Part shown: piece after piece, positions 11,810 to 21,313 of the stretch
Position numbering within the stretch: position 1 is the first letter of the stretch
Layout of the letters: every line of letters begins with the position of its first letter
Assembly (NCBI GenBank): GCA_010094045.1
Contig: ML986917.1
Coordinates: forward strand, 1-27,246
DNA: 27,246 bases
Direction: 5' to 3'
Source of the DNA: Lojkania enalia
Lineage: Eukaryota > Ascomycota > Dothideomycetes > Pleosporales
Made by a program: the position numbers and the translations under genes
The notes under the pieces: generated by a model
What the model saw: only the letters and a program-made list of their open reading frames with translations
What the model was told of the DNA's origin: nothing
Database searches by the model: none

Positions 11810-14061
11810 ATTATAATTTATAATAGTAGACTACTATTATAATCTACCTATCTACTATTAAAATATTATAGTTCTATAATATTCTATTATAATACTATAT
11901 TATTATAATCTTTAACCCTTATTTAAACTATCCTAAAGTTATATATATACTAACTATTAGTAGTTCTAAAAAGTAATCTATCTACTATAAATATTATTTT
12001 ATCTACTACTTATTCTATAAACTATCTCTTAACTAAAATTATTAACTAGCTTCTATCTACCTAGCCTAAGTAAGTATCTATTTAAACCTATTATTAAGCT
12101 GATTATTATAATAATAGATAAAAGATATATTATACTATATAAATATAATATTATTAATAAGCTACTCTAGCCGGATAGTAAACTAGTTTTTAACTCTAGC
12201 TGTCTAATATAGCTCCTACTAGAGTATCTCTTCTACTTTAGCTACTATATCCTATACTATCTTATAGAACTAGCTAATATAGATTAGCTAGCTATTAAGA
12301 TAGAATATCTTCTTATTTTTTAACTAGTAAGCGTTATCTAAATTACTAGCCGTTAGTATAATAAACTTTCTATATACTAGTAAGCTAATTATCTTACTTA
12401 TTAGACTAAATAATCTATTAGCTAGAAACTTCTACTATATAAGTAGAAAATACTTCTAGTTCTTATCTATCTACTCGTCGCGCTCTACTACTAAAAGTAG
12501 TTTTTCTATACCTAGTATATATATATAGTATACTATACTAGCTAGTATATATGAGTAGTTTTTTACTATATATAAGTAGTCTATTTTAGTATTAATCTCT
12601 AGTATAGTAAGAAAATAGATAAATCTACTACTAAATAGCTAATCGCCTATTAATTAAAAAATAAATAATATAAGTATATCTAATAGTACTTTAAGCTAAA
12701 TATTCTTACTATTCCTATTTAATATAATCTATAGTACTATTACTAGTTCCTTCTACTTATTTTACTAATAGAATAGCTCGCGTACGTCTTCTATCTAATC
12801 TACTTCTTTCTTCTTATAGTATTTATAATAGGGGCTGCTATTACTATTATTATTACTATTAGTACTATTTCTAACTTTACTAGACCTAGAACTTATACTA
12901 TTATCTAATATTATACTATTATTATTACTATTATTACTGTTGCTGCTACAGCTAAATTATATAACCTAACTTTCTTTATTAATAATAATATAGAGAAAGT
13001 AGTAGATAAACTTAATAATATAATTAGCATATACTGCTTATCTCTTAGGGTTCTATAATTAAGCGAGTAGACGCCTATCTACCTTATATTACTAAATACT
13101 CTTAAACTACTATCTTGTCTCTTATATAAGTAATAATAACCCTTTAATATTCTACTCAACTAATAGTTTAACTAGCTTTACCGCCCGCTAAAATTTTATC
13201 TTACCTTAGTTAGGTAACTAGATCTAATATACGAGATATACTTAATTCTACTTTACTAGATACTTTAGCTACCCTATCTACTTAAACTATCTAGTTTTAT
13301 CGGTTTTCGCTACCTCTACATTTATAACCTATATCTTTTCTTCTTTCTTCTATTTTATAAGCTTAAACCTAGCTAACTAATTATATATAATATCAGCCTC
13401 TATATAGAGAATAGCTAGCTTATAGTTATAGCTACTTATATTAATAATAAAATATTATTATAGCCTACCAGCCTAAAAGAACATCTATACCTTAACCTTC
13501 TAATAGAGTCTACTTTTATTACTTATTTATACCTATTTATACTTCTTTTTTAGATATATATATAGTACGTTAATATTAGTAGTAATATAGTATCTAGATT
13601 ACTTATACTAGAATCTATTTAGTAGCTTTTCTAATTCTAATATCGGTTGCCCGAATAATATAGGCAGCTAGATATTTTTTACTAGTCTAATTAGCTACTA
13701 ATAAGTATACTTAATAATTACTCTCCTCTATTCTATTATTATATTATAATAGTACTATAGATATATATTAATATTTAATATAGTAGTTATATATTCCTTA
13801 TATATTATAATATAGTGCTTAGGTAGATAGTAGAAATAGTTTTTAATATCTTCTAATAATAGTACTATTCTACTTACTTATATATAGGTCTTTCTATTAT
13901 AGATATAGTATTACGCCCTTAGTTTAAGTATCTATATATCTTAGTAGAATTATATTCTTCTAGCCTTATTATAGCCCTATACTAGTACGGGTGCGATAAT
14001 ATAGTATTATAAGTAGAATAAATAGATTCTACTAAATAGTTTTTATATATAAAGTATTATA
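11810..14061 (-). pseudogene. RecQ-type helicase pseudogene, copy E (3'-truncated)
   Basis: It aligns to copy A 1925-4176 at offset 9885 without indels. It holds the N-terminal zinc region, the linker and most of the central domain, but ends before the DRLTRVLKRET segment and the RecQ domain. It is strongly mutated; the possible start codon is ATA (13953-13955). The parent junction context is CTGGG|ATTGCG. Confidence 0.86.
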
Positions 14062-14206
14062 GTTAGAATACTAGTTGTAAATAAATTAGGGGGGTAACGG
14101 TTAGATAAATCGCCTCTTTTTAACAACCTATTTTAGGTATAGTACTATAGTACTATACCTAATCTATTATAAATTAGGCTTAATTCGTCGCTTTATATTA
14201 GATAGG
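14062..14206 (-). repeat. 145-bp cap repeat 6 (upstream of copy E)
   Basis: Full-length cap ending GATAGG (14201-14206), followed directly by copy F. The G-run is six Gs after A; the 24-bp palindrome is intact; the GGGCCC site is eroded to AGGCTT. Confidence 0.88.
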
Positions 14207-14437
14207 TATAATAGTAGCTATAAATTCTTTAGTTTTACTAGCTTCAGCTGCTAGTTATTTAATATAAAGATAAGATAATACTTATCTACTATAATCTACT
14301 ATAGTAGCTTCTTACTATTAAGTATCTTTATATAGCTAATAAAATTTCTATTACTTATTATATCGCCTGTTATATCTATACTAACTACTACTATTACTAT
14401 TAGATTATTCTTACTATACTTCTATTTTATATAGTTA

Positions 14438-14442
14438 ATTCT
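14438..14442. repeat. Target-site duplication ATTCT, left copy
   Basis: ATTCT immediately precedes the 5' LTR and recurs right after the 3' LTR (21309-21313). The uninterrupted site in copy A is ATCCT (1027-1031). Confidence 0.9.
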
Positions 14443-14811
14443 TATTATAAATATCCCTACGGTAAACCCTATACTAGACCTAATTAAGATTTAGAACTCT
14501 ATATAGCTAGAAGAATAAGACTAATATAAGATATATAATACGCTTAGTAGTTTAGTTAATTAAGTAACTAAGTATACTTAATAGCTTAGTTAACTAAGTA
14601 ACTAAGTAAGAGAAAATAATAAGGGAACTAAATTGTATTTAACAACCTTACGACTCTAATCTTTATAGCTCCTTATAGTTAACTTAAATATCCTTTATAT
14701 ACTCTACTTATATACTTCTATTATAAGCCTATAAGAATAATATACTTTATAGTATATAATTACTTTTAATTATTATCCTACCCTATACTTAGCTAATCAG
14801 AAGCTGTTATA
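14443..14811 (+). repeat. 5' LTR of element 1 (369 bp)
   Basis: It matches 20974-21308 throughout. It starts TATTATA and ends GCTGTTATA; the expected TG...CA ends have become TA...TA, as RIP would do. It is 34 bp longer than the 3' LTR because of an internal tandem duplication (14548-14581 and 14582-14615). I could not recognise a primer-binding site in the bases after 14811. Confidence 0.9.
14548..14615 (+). repeat. 34-bp tandem duplication inside the 5' LTR
   Basis: Two adjacent 34-bp units share the core TTAGTTAATTAAGTAACTAAG (second copy TTAACT in the middle). The 3' LTR has a single unit. It accounts exactly for the LTR length difference (369 versus 335). Confidence 0.85.
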
Positions 14812-15219
14812 CTTTAACTACCCTCGTAAGGCTAGAAGAAGTAAGACTAGTTAGACTACCCTAGTTATAAAGAAAGAGATATTTTTAGTAAGTAATATAG
14901 GAAACTTATATAAGCAGAATATCGGGATTAGCTAGTAAAGCTACCTCTTTAGAGGTAGGTATAATAACTATATTTATAAGAATATAGAACAAATTAGTAT
15001 AATAATAGGAATAGCTAGTTCTAATAAATAAATAGATAAGAAGCCTAAAGAAGACTTAGAATAGTCTTTTTAAAAGTTTTAAAAAAATATAAAGAATAGT
15101 TAATAGTAAATAAGGGATAGAACTTATAGGAATTATCTAAAAACTTAAGTAAGTTAAAAGAGTACTACTAATAATATATTACTAATAATAAATTAAACTA
15201 GTACTACTTAATAAATTTA
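14812..15219 (+). other. Leader and probable gag N-terminal part of element 1
   Basis: This stretch lies between the 5' LTR and the first recognisable gag sequence. It is rich in stops in all frames and I see no motif. It probably held the untranslated leader and the start of gag. Confidence 0.5.
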
Positions 15220-15960
15220 ACAGAACTAGGTCTAAGCTTAAAAGATTCCTAGTAATAGTAAAAATCTATATTAACACCAACCTCGATATTATTTAATATA
15301 AGAATAAGAAAGTACTATTTATAAGAGTATACTTAATAGGTAAACTATTTAACTAGTTCTAGTCCTTCCTAATAGATTTTAAGAACTACGTAGAAGAATA
15401 CTAGAAGAGTAAAACTAAGGTAATATTTATAAGCCTAGTATACTTCTAATAGAAACTTAAACTAGTATTTAAAGATATTAATAAAATATAAATAGTAGAA
15501 GATAGACTTTATAATCTAGTTTAATTAGAATCTGTTATCTTATATATATTAAGCTTTTAACAGCTCTTAAATAAAGTTGCCTAGGACAACTATAGTATAA
15601 TAGTAAAGTTCTATAAAAGATTAAAAATAGAAATAAGAAGAGTAATAATATATATAAAGCAACTATAGGACTTAGTATTATACTTCCAACTAGTAAAAAA
15701 GATTAATAATAAACTATACCAGTTTAAAAACAAAGAAAAATAAGCGTACTACTAAAAGATATGCTTTTTAGTAAAAGCTACTAATACAGGCGGACTTATA
15801 GATCTAAGTACTACTAGAGAAAAGAAGCCTAAATTATAGGTGACTTAGGAAAAGAAGACTTAAAAGAAAGATATTAAATATTATAACTATTAGAAATTAG
15901 GATATATAGTAAAGGAATATCGAAGTAAAAAGAAGGAAAAAAGAAACCAGCCTATAGAAG
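15220..15960 (+). pseudogene. Gag (capsid and zinc knuckle) of element 1, degraded
   Basis: The frame with codons at 15261 reads a capsid-like region (KIYINTNLDII, LIGKLFN, KLKLVFKDINK, EDRLYNL) typical of fungal Gypsy gag. A CCHC zinc knuckle follows at 15879-15920 as Y-x2-Y-x4-Y-x4-Y: all four metal ligands (Cys, Cys, His, Cys) are now Tyr, each explained by G-to-A or C-to-T. It is in the same frame as protease, RT and integrase, so gag and pol were one polyprotein. Confidence 0.75.
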
Positions 15961-17009
15961 ATAAACCGCAGGAAGTAGGTAAAGAAAAACTAGCTATAAC
16001 TATAGAATATAGAATTTTATATTAGTCCTTCTATAATAAAGACGAGTATTAAATATACTAACAATTTAAAGAAGCTATAAGATATTAGCTTTAAAAGAAA
16101 ATACAACTTATAGTAATATAGAAACGTATAAAAAGATAGTTAGAAGAAGTTTAAGAAATATTAGATAAGGATAAAAAAATAAATACCCTATTATAAATAG
16201 AAGAAACTACTACTAGAGTACTAATACTTAAACTAGTATCTAGAGTATATTCTATATACTAATAAGGAATAATCGAATATAAATAGGGAACCCCAGCTTC
16301 TATAGCTATTTTATAAAAGGAACTACCTATAAAGTTCTATAATAAAAATAGACTAGAATAAGATATTATTAATGTTTACGAAGAATGGTAAAACACCTAC
16401 TTTAGGGAAATCTACTTCTTATACTTCTAAAAATAGATAGAAACTATAAAAGTAGTAGAAGAGTACTTTAATATAATAGATTAGGATAAGGCTGTATATA
16501 TAGTATAAAAAGTAGTAGCCTTCTTATAAAGCGAAGTACCAGTAAAATACTAGATACTAAAAGTATTATAATATAAATAAGAATAGGATTACTAGATTAG
16601 AGAAGATAATAACCCCTATATAAACTAATACTACCTAATATATTTTAAGATAGTATAGATATCGTGTATTAAATAATAGTATAAAGCCTACTAAGGAAGA
16701 AAGGAAAATATAGGTATATAGTTAAGACAACTAAATAAAGATAAAGTACTAGGAAGTCCTATAAAATAAGAAGCTATAATAGGATAGAAAGTTACTAAAC
16801 AAACCTAAAACTATATAATATTTAAACTTAGACCTCTACTACCTAAAGTATATATTAGGGGAAAGCTATAATATAAATATCTAGAACAGAAATACCTAAA
16901 ATATATATCTATAAAAGAAGTAATAGCCTACTAGTTTAAGATAACTTAGCTATATAGAAACGTAGGAGAATACTACCTTATAATACCTAGATAGTACTAT
17001 AGCTATAAA
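15961..17009 (+). other. Gag-to-protease spacer of element 1
   Basis: About 1 kb in the gag-pol frame between zinc knuckle and protease. Lys/Glu-rich translation with many stops; I recognise no domain. Its length suggests a linker within the polyprotein, as no separate start or frame change is seen. Confidence 0.5.
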
Positions 17010-19654
17010 ATATATATATTTATTAATAGTAGAGTAATAAAGAATTTTATAGCTAGCAACTATATTACTAGAAAAGAAATACTTATAATATAACTAGAAC
17101 AACCTTATATAATTTAAATTATAGAAGGAAAAGATTTCTAGAAGAAGGTTATATATACTATAGAATTAGGAGAGTTTGAAATTCTAGGAACAACCTAATA
17201 AGGACAAATATTCTAAATTATAGAGATTATTAACTATAATATTATCCTAGGAATTCTATAGTTAAGAAAAGAAAACCCTTAAATAAATTAGTAAACGGGA
17301 TAAATCATCCTTAAAAACTCTAGTTAACTAATTAAGGAATAACTCGCTATAATAGTAAAAGAAGTAGTAAAAGAATTATTCTTAATAGAAAACGTATTAT
17401 ATAGTATATCTAAAGAATACTAATATTTAATAAAACAATTTTAAGAACTATTATAATATCTACTTAAACACGGAGAATACGATTATAAAATTAAACTATA
17501 ACTAAGAAAAGAACCCGGATATAGACTAATATACAGCCTAATATTAAGGGAAATAGAAGCTTTAGAATAATATATAGACGAATACCTAAAGAAAGGAATA
17601 ATTAGAGAATCGAATTTACTAGTAATATACCTTATACTCTTCGTAGATAAGAAAGGAATAACTAACCTATAAATATACGTTGATTATCGCACCCTTAATA
17701 ACATTATAATTAAGGATCGATATTCTTTACTACTTATTTATAACTTAAGAAACTAATTAAGAGAAGTTACTATCTTTATAAAATTAGATATTTAGAACGT
17801 ATACTATTAAATCCGTATTAAAGAAAGACACGAATAGAAAATAGCATTTAGAATAAAAAAGAGATTCTTTAAATACCTAGTTATACTATTCAGACTTACT
17901 AATATACTAGCTACCTTCTAAAAACGAATTAATAAGGTACTAAGACCTTACTTTAAATAATTCTATATAGTATATTTAGACGATATTCTTATATATTTAA
18001 AAATAAAATAGGAATATAAGAAATATATTAAATAAGTACTACGTATATTATAAGTAGTAAAACTATATCTTAAAGTAAGGAAGTATAAATTCTATACTAT
18101 AAGAATAAACTATTTAGAATTTATTATCGAACTAGAATAACTATAAATAGACCTAAATAAATTAGTAGTAATTAGAAACTAGCTAACTCTAAAATTAGTT
18201 AAAGATGTCTAATTCTTTATAGGATTTTATAACTTCTATTAAACCTTTATTAATAATTAGAGTAATATAACTATACCCCTAACTTAACTATTAAAGAAAG
18301 ATATTACCTTTATATAGGGAAATAAATAAGAAAAAGCCTTCTAAGAAGTTAAGAAATAATTTTAGTAAGAACCGGTACTAAAACTTTATAACCTAGAAAA
18401 GAAAGCTTTTATAGAAACTAATATATTAGAAATAAGAATAGCTAGAATCCTTATATAAATCTATAATAGAAAATAATATCTAGTAGTATACTATTTACAA
18501 AAACTTATACTAGTAGAGATAAATTATAATATATATAACTAAGAATTTCTAGCTATTATAGCGTGCTTTAAAGAATAGCGTATATACCTATAAGAAGTAA
18601 AATAGTAAACTAAAGTCTATTACAATTATAAGAACTTTACTATCTTCCTTACTACTAAAACTCTTACCTCTAGATAAGTTAGATAGTTATAAGAACTAGC
18701 TATATTCGATTTTAAGATTATCTATATTAGCGGAAAATAGAACTAAAGAGTAGATATACTAAGTAGACTACTAGGATACAAGTAAGAGAAAGGAACTATA
18801 GCTATACTACTAAAAAGATAACAAGACGGAAGTATAGTATATAATTACCTATAACTTATAGTAACAACTATTATTAAAAAAGTAAGCTGGATAATACTAA
18901 TTAGATTAGTAATGGACGTAATACCCGAAAAACTCTAAGAATAAGAACTAGAATAGATAGATAGACTACTATACGTCTACAATTAAATTTATATACTAGT
19001 TAAAGTTAGAAAAGAATTTATTAGATAATTCTACGAAGCTTCTACCTATAGATACTAAGGAATAGAAAAAATACTAGAATAAATCCTTAGAGGATTCTAC
19101 TTTCCTAAAATAAGAGAATAGGTAAAGAATATATTATAAGAATATATAGACTACTAATAAAATAAATCTAATAGATATATACTCTATAGACTGTTATAAA
19201 ATCTAGAAATACCTATTAAACTATAGACGGAAATTACTATAGACTTTATTATTAAGCTACTAAAGTTAAAAGACTACCCTAAGAGAGAAGTATATAACTT
19301 TATTATAATAATTGTAGATAGACTTATAAAGTACATCTACTTTATTTCTTATAATAAAGTATTATTAGTAGAATAAGTCGTAAATATCTTTCTAAGATAG
19401 ATTGTAGTATAGTATAGAATACTCTAGAAGATAATTATAGATTAAGATACTAAGTTTACCTTAAAGTTTTAGCAGATAATTATAAACTTACTAGAAATTA
19501 AATATAAACTATCTACGGTATTTTATCTATAAATAGATAGGTAGATAGAGCGAATGAATTAAATAGTAGAATAATACCTAAGATACTACCTTAATTACTA
19601 ATAGAATAATTAAGTAGTACTACTACTAATAGCACAATTCGCGTATAATAGTAC

Positions 19655-19706
19655 TATATATAGTATAACTAGAGTATTACTATATATAATATAACTAGAG
19701 TATTAC
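19655..19706 (+). repeat. 26-bp tandem duplication within integrase
   Basis: Two adjacent 26-bp units (19655-19680, 19681-19706) share TATAACTAGAGTATTAC and differ by one G/A change. Since 26 is not a multiple of three it shifts the frame; it is the only frame break I find between gag and the C-terminal tail. Confidence 0.85.
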
Positions 19707-20368
19707 TATTTATAGTAAACTATAGATATAAATTAAAAACCTATAATACTCTAATTAAAGTAGTATTATAGGTACTATAAGTATAGGAATAAGTTGAGAT
19801 TATCTAATATATATAAGACTTACTAAAGAAAGACTTCTAATTCCTATAATATACTATAAAGAAATACTACGATAAGAAATATAAACAATTATCTTACTTT
19901 AAAAAGGGAGAAAAAGTTTAGCTACTAAGACAAAATATTTAAAGTAAATAACTAAGTAGTAAACTAGACTATATTAAAATTAGACTATATAAGATAAAAG
20001 AATAAATATTACCTGTAAACTATTAACTTAAACTACCTACAACTATAAAAATCTACCTAATCTTCTATATCGTACTTATAGAAAAGGTACCCTAAAATAC
20101 TAAACTAGTAGTATATAATATAGACGTATATAGAGAAGATTAGAAATAGAAAGTTAAGAAGATAATAAAATATAGGATATAAAATAGCAAATAATACTAT
20201 TTAATTAAATAGTTAGAAATAGATAAATATAGGAACTTATAGAGTAATACCTAAAAACTAGAAGAAAACTTCAGCCCTATAGTATTATAGATATATTATA
20301 GAACCTGAATTTATAAAGAAAATCTAGAGATAGAGTAGTAGGATTAAATAATATTAGCTGTATTATAG

Positions 20369-20641
20369 GAGGTAACTCCGCTTTAGAAAGAAGACCCGCC
20401 TCGCAATCCGCTTCTTTCTCTTCCTTAAGCTACTCCTACGTATATTTATAATCCTCTACCTACCTATACTTTACTTATTTATAAATTTTCTAAAGACGCT
20501 AGATCTTTATATAAGCTACTACTACCTTATTAAGAAGTTATTTTAACTCTTTTTAGGCTAGGCGAATCTTTTCTTCTAGCTTCGCAACTTCAGCATCCTA
20601 CTTTACTACTAGAAAGAATTAGGAACGAACTAGTATTATAG
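20369..20641 (+). other. Pro/Leu-rich C-terminal tail after the chromodomain of element 1
   Basis: In frame with the chromodomain. It reads KEDPPRNPLL, ATPTYIYNPLPTYTLL, FRLGESFLLASQLQHPTLL over 90 codons with only a few stops. It keeps CA and CG dinucleotides (for example GCAACTTCAGCATCC) better than neighbouring sequence. I do not recognise the segment. Confidence 0.5.
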
Positions 20642-20959
20642 AACCATAATATATAAGTAATCTAGGTATCGTAATCTATATTATATAACAAATATATACT
20701 AGTATAAAGATACTCTAAATAATATAACTTTTTAGGTATCTTCTTCTTATCTACCTTATAAGTTAACCTCTTATAGAAATACTAGAAATAAAGTATAATT
20801 ATTTTACCTAAACGGTCTATATAATTAGTATAATAGTATCTACTTAGGGTTAAGTAATAAAGGGGAGATATTAGGAATATATATAGCCTTAGTAGAAATA
20901 GCGTATTAACCCTACTATATACTAGCTTAAAATAGGAAAACTCTTAGGCTGAGAGCTTA
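20642..20959 (+). other. 3' untranslated stretch of element 1
   Basis: AT-rich sequence between the likely end of the polyprotein and the polypurine tract. I see no gene or motif in it. Confidence 0.5.
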
Positions 20960-20970
20960 GAGGGAGAAGG
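20960..20970 (+). promoter_or_regulatory. Polypurine tract of element 1
   Basis: GAGGGAGAAGG lies just upstream of the 3' LTR, the expected place for the plus-strand primer of LTR-retroelement replication. Three bases (TAG) separate it from the LTR start. Confidence 0.8.
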
Positions 20971-20973
20971 TAG

Positions 20974-21308
20974 TATTATAGATGTTTCTACAGTAAACCC
21001 TATACTAGACCTAATTAAGATCTAGGACTTTATATAGCTAGAAGAATAAGACTAATATAAAATATATAACGTACCTAGTAGCTTAGTTAATTAAGTAACT
21101 AAGTAAGAGAAAATAATAAGAGAACTAAATTATATTTAACAACCTTACAACTCTAATCTTTATAGCTTCTTATAGTTAACTTAAATATCTTTTACATACT
21201 CTACTTATATACTTCTATTATAAGCCTATAAGAATAATATATTTTATAGTATATAATTACTCTTAATTATTATCCTACTCTACATCTAGCTAATTAGAGG
21301 CTGTTATA
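20974..21308 (+). repeat. 3' LTR of element 1 (335 bp)
   Basis: It matches the 5' LTR, with differences mainly C/T and G/A plus the missing 34-bp duplication. It keeps TG, CA and CC sites lost in the 5' copy and vice versa, showing the two LTRs were mutated independently after insertion. Confidence 0.9.
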
Positions 21309-21313
21309 ATTCT
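21309..21313. repeat. Target-site duplication ATTCT, right copy
   Basis: Follows the 3' LTR directly; copy F resumes here in register with copy A position 1027. Confidence 0.9.

Larger units (their letters stand above)
17010..20641 (+). pseudogene. Pol (protease, RT, RNase H, integrase, chromodomain) of element 1, degraded
   Basis: Aspartic protease: FINSR at about 17022-17033, where DSG is expected. RT: about 17480-18250, with catalytic YLDDI intact at 17973-17987. RNase H: about 18390-18770, with a leftover SRLL linker. Integrase: about 19010-19750, ITIDFI (first catalytic Asp codon 19242-19244), VDRLIKYIYFI, D-x-DTKFT, and ERMN near the catalytic Glu. Chromodomain: about 20120-20240, ending near LEENFSP. 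PR, RT and IN share one frame with gag; after a 26-bp duplication at 19655-19706 the chromodomain is shifted by exactly that amount. A Pro/Leu-rich tail continues to a TAG at 20639-20641. Most stops come from Gln or Trp codons. Confidence 0.88.
14443..21308 (+). mobile_element. Full-length Ty3/Gypsy chromovirus-type LTR retrotransposon (element 1), RIP-inactivated
   Basis: Two LTRs (14443-14811 and 20974-21308) bound a 6.2-kb interior holding gag, protease, RT, RNase H, integrase and a chromodomain in that order, which is the Ty3/Gypsy chromovirus layout. It is flanked by a 5-bp target duplication ATTCT (14438-14442 and 21309-21313); removing element plus one duplication restores copy F in exact register with copies A and B. 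All coding domains carry stops. The chromodomain in the family targets heterochromatin, consistent with insertion in this silent array (inference). Confidence 0.93.

Noticed and set aside
4177..14206. Array as 5'-truncated non-LTR retrotransposons like the telomeric MoTeR elements
   Set aside because: The geometry (variable left end, fixed right end) fits, but the units carry no reverse transcriptase, the coding strand is opposite to the required RNA, and there is no A-rich tail or target duplication.
4177..14206. Array as Helitrons, which can also form head-to-tail tandems
   Set aside because: The helicase is RecQ type with a DECH box, not the Rep/PIF1-like protein of Helitrons, and ends do not show the TC...CTRR plus hairpin pattern.
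4177..14206. Cap repeats as a CRISPR array
   Set aside because: Repeats are 145 bp, spacing is irregular and filled by kilobase gene fragments, and the genome is eukaryotic.
20851..20862. CTTAGGGTTAAG in the 3' part of element 1 as an interstitial telomere repeat
   Set aside because: A single TTAGGG-like match without repetition in an AT-rich retroelement tail; expected by chance.
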